This document shows, one piece after another, positions 58,490-64,000 of a stretch of DNA of 64,000 nt. A model generated the notes under the pieces. It ran no database searches, was not told the DNA's origin, and worked only from the letters and a program-made list of their open reading frames with translations. The position numbers and the translations under genes were made by a program. This DNA is from Protopterus annectens (Eukaryota > Chordata > Ceratodontiformes > Protopteridae): contig NC_056749.1 in assembly GCF_019279795.1 (NCBI RefSeq), positions 575,480,244 to 575,544,243 on the forward strand, written 5' to 3'. Each line of letters starts with the position of its first letter. Within the stretch, counting starts at the first letter, position 1.

Positions 58490-61200
58490 CCATGGGTTCA
58501 CTCAACTCATTCAATCCCCTACCCGAATCAACAAAAACCCTAACAATCATACCTTACTTGACTGGATCCTAGTCAACAAAGCTCCTCACTCTTACCTAGC
58601 AGGCTGCTTACCAGACAGTCTTAGTGACCACTCCCCCACTTTCCTAATTCAACACCACATAAACAGTCTGAAGCCCATTATCCACAGGCAAATAAGGAAC
58701 AAGTCCAACTTCAACCCCAACTCCTTTATCTCATCCCTACAAAAAATGAACTGGTCACCACTAAAATACCTCAACCTAGATGAGGCTGTCCATTTCTTCA
58801 ACAGCACCTTCCTCTCCATCCTAAACACCCATGCTCCTGTAAGAAATGCTAAAGTCAGATCCAGGTGTGCCTTGTGATTACAAAAGACCACCAGAACCGT
58901 AATGAAATCCAGAGATAAGGCCTGGGAGCACTGGCGACTAACAAAAAATAACTCAGATAGGCAGTCATTCCTTGAACTGTGCAATAAAGCCAAAAAGCAA
59001 ATAACATTAGACAAATCCCTCTACTATAAATCCACCCTAAACTCTAACAACCACAACCCTAAGCAATTCTGGTCCACTATTAACCTATCCTCCACCCAGG
59101 GAAGGTTGATACCCCCCAGCCGTCCACCCCCCCCTCCTCCAGCAGTATTGCTGAATCCTTCAACAAACACTTCACTGAAACTATAACATCTCTAAACAAA
59201 CAACACTTCCCTACAACAGCTCCCAACTCCTAACCCTAAGCCCCCCACTCCTCTTTTCTTCACCTCAGTACCTACCTCCAACATAAAAAGACTATTGTCA
59301 AAACTTAAACCCACCAAACTTGCAGCTGACAACCTCCCCTCTGAATACTTGAAAATTTCAGCTGATACACTAGCCTACCCAATTTCAGTTCTAATCAACC
59401 GTTCCATAACAGAAGGCTATGTTCCTCGATATGAAAAATATCCCACATCATTCCCCTCCACAAAGGCACCCCCTCCACCGACCTCTCCAGTTACATACCC
59501 ATTGCTATCCTCTCCCCTCTCTCCAAGATACTTGAAAAATGTATCAACACCCAGATCTCCAACTACCTCCTAGCTTATAATCTCCTCTCCAAAACCCAAC
59601 ATGGTTTCAGGCCATATCACAGCACTACCTCCAGTTTGCTGTCCTTCACCAACACTATGCTTCATCACAAAAACAATGGCCTCTTCTCTACTGCCATATT
59701 TCTAGATCTCTCACAGGCCTTTGACATGGTATCTCATGAGCTACTACTCTCTACTCTTCCCAACCTCTCCTTCTCACAATCAGCCTGCAACTGGATCCAC
59801 AGCTATCTACCCGGATGCCAGAAATCAGTAATCTGGGACGATAACATGTCACCTCGCCTCCCAGTTACTCTTGGAGTTCCCCAAGGGTCTGTCCTTGGCC
59901 CTCTGCTATTCTCACTTTTCACTAACAACCTGCATACTACCACCACACAAGCATCTCTTATACAGTACGTAGATGACTCTACTGTCGTCTGCCCTGCCCC
60001 CACTCTACCAGAACCACAATAAATCACACATGAATCATTCTCTTCTGTGGAAAGCTGGCTATCCGATGCTGAGCTCCAACTCAACCCAAGTAAGACAAAA
60101 CGTCTCCTTTTCCAACCTTCCAAAGTCACCCAAAACACCCCCCACTTCAGCATTTGTGTCAAAGACAATGCCATCATCTCTCTATCAGAACACACAAAAT
60201 TACTCAGTGTGGAAATAGACAACAAACTTAGATTTGACACCCACATATTTCTCACAATAAAAAAGTCCACAAGAAACTTGGTGCATTATATCGAAGCCGC
60301 CAATTCCTAACCAAGGTGGCTAGAATCTCCATAGCCAATTCTCAGCTAATCTCCACCCTACTTTATGCATTCCCATACTTACCAACCTTAAGCAGACAGA
60401 CCTACACAAGCTGGATGCTTGTTACAGCAAAATTGCTAAATTTGCCACTGGAACCTCCTACTGCAGCCATCATTGTATCTCCCTTAAAGAACTAAACTGG
60501 CTAGAACTCCCACAACTCCTTCACTTTAATCAACTCACCCTCACTCATAAACTTATTAACCACCCCCTTAACATCCCTTCCCTTCAAACCCTTTTCCAAC
60601 CCTATCACCCCACTAGGCCTCGAAGATCAAGCAACAAAAATCAACTCACTGATATCAAACCCAAAAACTCAGCAGGAGAAGCCATATTTTCATGTACCAT
60701 ATCTAAACTTTGTAACAGTCTTCCACCCTCTATAACTGCTGTACCTTCCAGCAGCCTTTTCAAGATTGCACTCAGATTCCACTTAAATTGCACTGGCTTT
60801 GTCCTTGTTCTAATCCAGACTAACACCTCCACCCTTACCCCCCCACCTAGACTCTTAACCCAACTATACTACCACCACTACTAACCACAGTCAGAAATAG
60901 CTAGTTGTCTTTACATACTTTTAACATCTTGTCTGACAACTGTGTTACTAATATTATAAACGACAAGAAACTATCTTAACTTGCAGCATTTACTGTATAT
61001 ACTGTTGATAATCAATATCTTGTTATTGTATTAAAGCCAACAACCTGTAATGTTGTTTACTATTGCTGCAACTTTGTAGCTCTATTTATCATGTACATGA
61101 TGTGGAGCTTTTCTCTCCAGGCATCCGCTGAAAAAGGACCTGCGTCCAGTCGGAATTTCCCGGTAAACAAATGTAAATAAAATAAATAATAAAAATAAAA
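58490..61200 (+). mobile_element. LINE family 1 (CR1/L2-like), longest copy: endonuclease end, RT and 3' end
   Basis: It starts in the APE endonuclease: FNPLPESTKTL-type decay, then LLDWILVNKAPHSYLAGCLP and DSLSDHSPTFLI with the SDH motif. RT follows: MKSRDKAWEHWRLTKNNSDR, KQFWSTINLSSTQGRLI, KLKPTKLAADNLPSEYLK, FLDLSQAFDMVSHELLL (59700), GVPQGSVLGPLLFSLFTNN (59873), QYVDDSTVV (59962) and LNPSKTKRLLFQPSK (60080). C-terminal residues LLYAFPYLPTLSRQTYTSWM and LYKIALRFHLNCTGFVLVLIQT-type decay lead to the 3' UTR and tail ending near 61200. A few frame breaks only, so it is one of the younger LINEs here. The tail is the one borrowed by the SINE at 6237. Confidence 0.9.
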
Positions 61201-62191
61201 TAAAAAAAAGGATAAAAACATTAAACGCATTAACTGGATCACCGCGTTTTTCATCCTGAAATTTCGGACTTCCTCAGATGAAAGTCATCCAGTAGCTTAC
61301 GTACATTTATATTCCCTCAAAAACTGAAATTGAATCACCAGTCATATTGTAAAAACAATTAAGCACAATTAAAAGATAATCATGCAGTTTTCATGCGAAC
61401 TGCGTCCATCAGATGAATAAATTCACAAAATAAAATACACGTTACGATAAATACAACCCCCCCCCAAAATTCATCATAATAAGAAATTAATATAAGTGAT
61501 AGAGTGTACCAAGACTATTTGAACTAGAAAAAGTTAAAATTAGAAAAAGTCCAATTATTACTGAATATGTAAGACCATTAATGAGTAATTGGCCTAGATT
61601 GTCATCCAGTGTCAAAAACACTCATTGCAACAGTAAAACAAATGAATGCAAGTAGGAATATTCAAAACAGTGTAAGAAACTTCTCTGAGTGGAAGATTTT
61701 TAGCCCATATATATCTAGTTAATCACTGTATATTAATCAGATCAGATAATGGTAGTAGAAATAGCAAACAAATTCGTCCTATGTAAAAAAAAAAATACAT
61801 CATTTAAAATATTATGCAGAATTACTAAGTATTCCAAAAGTAATCCAAGCAGGGTAGACAGTCTGTTTCCTGTCAAAAATCCTTTATTAAGTACACAGAC
61901 AAGCAAAACTGTATATACACGCACCTTTTATCAGGCAAGGGAGTGGCTTATTGTGCTGTAAAATACAGTGTATTGATATACATGTTAAATTCGCATCCCT
62001 TCCCCCATCAGTGTGACATTCAAGCTGGTCCTGCCCTGCTTAGTAGCTATCATAGTAATAAATAAAATTAATAATGATGTGGTACCTCTTATTTAATCAG
62101 AATACTAAGTTTGTGATTTTTATCAAAGACAATATACTGCATGGCTGGAAATAAATAAACCTTAGACCATTTTGCAATCTAAAAATATATG

Positions 62192-62194
<3 letters not shown>
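61201..62194. other. Unassigned AT-rich stretch
   Basis: It contains a hammerhead-like CTGAGGAAGTCCG...GATGAAAAACG segment on the minus strand at 61278-61244, flanked by ACTGGAT/ATCCAGT complementary arms. A C-run lies near 61460. No coding motif. Confidence 0.45.

Positions 62195-62243
<49 letters not shown>
62195..62243. repeat. (AT)n microsatellite
   Basis: About 24 AT units directly before the SINE head, which probably inserted at its edge. Confidence 0.96.
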
Positions 62244-62244
<1 letters not shown>

Positions 62245-62475
62245 TGCGGTAGTGGTGCTGCGGTAGCGTTGTCGCCTCACAGTAAGACGTTGTCCTGTTC
62301 GATTCTCAGCTAGAACGTCTTCTGTGTGGAGACATGCGTGAATGGGTGTACCTTCGTTGAAGGTTGTGCGTCAGGGCCGGCAACTCGGCACGTAAAAATC
62401 TACTGCCAATCATTAGCGGACCAGAGTTCTGCTGTGGCGACCCCTAACCGGGAAAAGCTGAAAGACACAACAACA
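62244..62475 (+). mobile_element. tRNA-derived SINE (type S1), second copy
   Basis: CTGCGGTAGCGTTGTCGCCT, TGTTCGATTCTCAGCT, GGCAACTCGGCACGTAAAAA and GCTGTGGCGACCCCTAACCG match the copy at 10030-10265 closely along the whole length. It ends in a CACAACAAC tail. Target duplications are not clear because the left flank is an AT array. Confidence 0.87.
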
Positions 62476-62799
62476 TTTTGCATGCAAAACATCCATTGTG
62501 CAAATCATATTCTATTTCCATAATCTTAACACAGATGACTTTCATCCTTCTAGACTTCTTCAGGTCTGTGTTAACTAGATATATATATATATATGGATTG
62601 AAAATCTTCCACTCGGAGAAGTTTCTTGCACTGTTTTGTTTTTGGACCCATTCTACTGGTTTAGTGGGTTGTTTGACACTTCGGGGATACCACAGAGATT
62701 ACTTGTTTTCAAGTAGGAATATTCAGAACACTTAAATATCGAAACATTAGCATAAAATTAAAATTACAGGAGAATCCCCTTACAGACATACCTTATAAC
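62476..62799. other. Unassigned stretch
   Basis: A short AT run lies at 62578-62594. A segment near 62595-62640 (GAAAATCTTCCACTCGGAGA) resembles the reverse complement of 61680-61700 (TTCTCTGAGTGGAAGATTTT), suggesting a local inverted repeat about 0.9 kb wide. Confidence 0.4.
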
Positions 62800-63300
62800 T
62801 CAGCAAAAAGGCTTGCTGTTCCATGCAAATCTTACATCTCTCAGCTTGACCCTGTGAATGATATGATTTTAATCCCTCAAAGACATCTTTTCTCTGAAGA
62901 GGTTGTACAAGTCCTACAGTAGGCTAGGATACCCACTACTGGAAAATCCTAAACTGTGAATTGGAAGTAGTTTTCTTTCTGGTGCTACAAACAGAGTCAG
63001 GATCCACTCTTAGCACAGGTCCCAATGGTTCTGCAATATTTCTGCGAACTTCTTTGATCAGACTTGGCCTATAAAAGCTCATTTGTCTGCCATTAATGCT
63101 TGCCTCCTTCTTAGCCCCCCGCTTATGACTAAGCCAGAGGAGTTCTGCATCTAACCCCCCCCCCCCCAGGAGTATGCATCTGGATGGAGACACCAGTACT
63201 GTAAACTATGGTCTCCACTATGGCCTTTAAGAAAATGTTTACACCCTAAGGCCCCACTACCTGCATCACTGATTCTCATAAGGTAGGTGCTGCAGAGCTG
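62800..63300 (+). mobile_element. DIRS-type tyrosine recombinase fragment (fossil)
   Basis: The + strand keeps SEEVVQVLQ, ARIPTTGKS, VPMVLQYFCELL and HLSAINACLLLSPPLMTKPE (62895-63150). These match the N-terminal SAM-like region of DIRS tyrosine recombinases (family form PV.LQFL.ELL...L..SSLK.HLAAISA). The catalytic part is not visible. It may come from the same insertion as the DIRS pieces at 54290-58489, or from another one. Broken and old. Confidence 0.65.
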
Positions 63301-64000
63301 ATAGCTGTCCAGTGAGAAGCAGATGGTGGGACTAATACCTGAGTAGGACTAATAGATATAACTGCTGTGATCTGGAAATAGCTAGAGTCCAATCCCTTGT
63401 TTGACTGATATGTTTTATGTTTGAATGCAACTGCTACTAGCCTATTATAATCAGTTGACTATGGAAGGATAGGGGTATACTTAATCAGAAGCTAGAAGAA
63501 GCAGACATGTTGCTAGAAAGGTAGATGCAAGAGTAGGAGAAAACACAGATTCTGACTTAGAATGAAGAGGCTGAAACACAATAAAGGTGGAGCGCTGAGG
63601 GCAGGAATCAGTAGCAAAATGTTTTTCCATTAGGTTTTATAATTAGTTAGTTTCTAGAAAAGTGTGTCCCCCCTGTGTTGCATTTCTGGGTTCCTATCAT
63701 CATTTTTGTGGCATGTTTGTTAGAAGAGGAGGAGAGCTGGGAATCTGAAAAATGGAGGGCTTGGCCATGATGAGCTGAACTTCCTCAGATCATATGTAAC
63801 TTTCAGGAACCATTCTGCTGTGCATTTTAGTGATATTGCTTTACCCCTATGTGCAGTATTTATTTTTTATGTTGTCTGACAGTCTTAAACAAGGGATTGA
63901 AGATTGCTGTCTCTAGGGGCATATGTGCTTGTCATAGGGACATTTAGTTGATGAAGCCACCTTGGAAGATAAAGGCCTAAGGAAATAAAAAATATATATT
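63301..64000. other. Intronic stretch without recognisable genes
   Basis: Short chance frames only. No DIRS terminal repeat or UBL3 exon seen. Confidence 0.5.

Noticed and set aside
59803-60270. 155-codon minus-strand frame
   Set aside because: Antisense shadow of the LINE family 1 RT.

Overview
This window looks like the inside of one large vertebrate gene. The only host coding sequence I can support is a single 109-base exon at 53407-53515 on the + strand. It has a pyrimidine-tract acceptor and a GTAAG donor, and its 36 residues match the second exon of ubiquitin-like protein 3 (UBL3) or a close UBL3 paralogue. No other UBL3 exon is visible, so at least 53 kb on the left reads as intron 1 and at least 10 kb on the right as the next intron. 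There are no bacterial features, operons or CRISPR arrays.

The rest is dense, layered repeat sequence. The mix is two CR1/L2-like LINE families, a third LINE with zinc-knuckle ORF1, APE endonuclease and Tx1/L1-like RT, Penelope-like elements with GIY-YIG endonuclease, Gmr1-type Ty3/gypsy, DIRS tyrosine-recombinase elements, and tRNA-derived SINEs. Together with low GC and a very large intron, it suggests a non-mammalian, non-avian vertebrate with a large genome, such as a basal fish, lungfish, cartilaginous fish or amphibian. I cannot name the species.

Layout. 1-1315: minus-strand LINE fragment. 1316-7982: mostly unassigned intron with a 22-bp triplicate and a SINE at 6237. 7983-9516: Gmr1 solo LTR with 5-bp target duplications. 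9522-12815: pieces of LINE family 2, one interrupted by a SINE with a 12-bp target duplication. 13196-13423: inverted repeat. 13.4-20.7 kb: mainly plain intron with a LINE-2 end, SINEs and a large AT/AC array. 20.75-21.95 kb: degenerate tandem repeat split by a LINE-1 copy. 22.15-23.98 kb: 5' half of a CR1-like LINE. 24.2-29.64 kb: two Penelope-like families in a large inverted arrangement. 29.86-35.72 kb: Gmr1 fossil (IN-RT-RH-LTR) with a LINE in its 3' LTR. 36.08-50.94 kb: three copies of the Tx1-like LINE, one carrying another solo LTR. 51-53.4 kb: intron with a SINE and a DIRS scrap. 53.4 kb: UBL3 exon. 54.3-63.3 kb: DIRS pieces with two LINE-1 insertions and a SINE.

The most distinctive patterns are two separate SINE/LINE pairings, in which SINE 3' ends copy the tail of a LINE in the same window; integrase upstream of reverse transcriptase in the Gmr1 fossil; the mirrored Penelope block; and Tx1-like LINE copies whose 5' ends resemble the reverse complement of the LINE-1 tail. 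All family calls come from reading motifs by eye; no database was searched. 'LINE-1/LINE family 1' and 'LINE-2/LINE family 2' are local labels for this window, not the mammalian L1 and L2 families.
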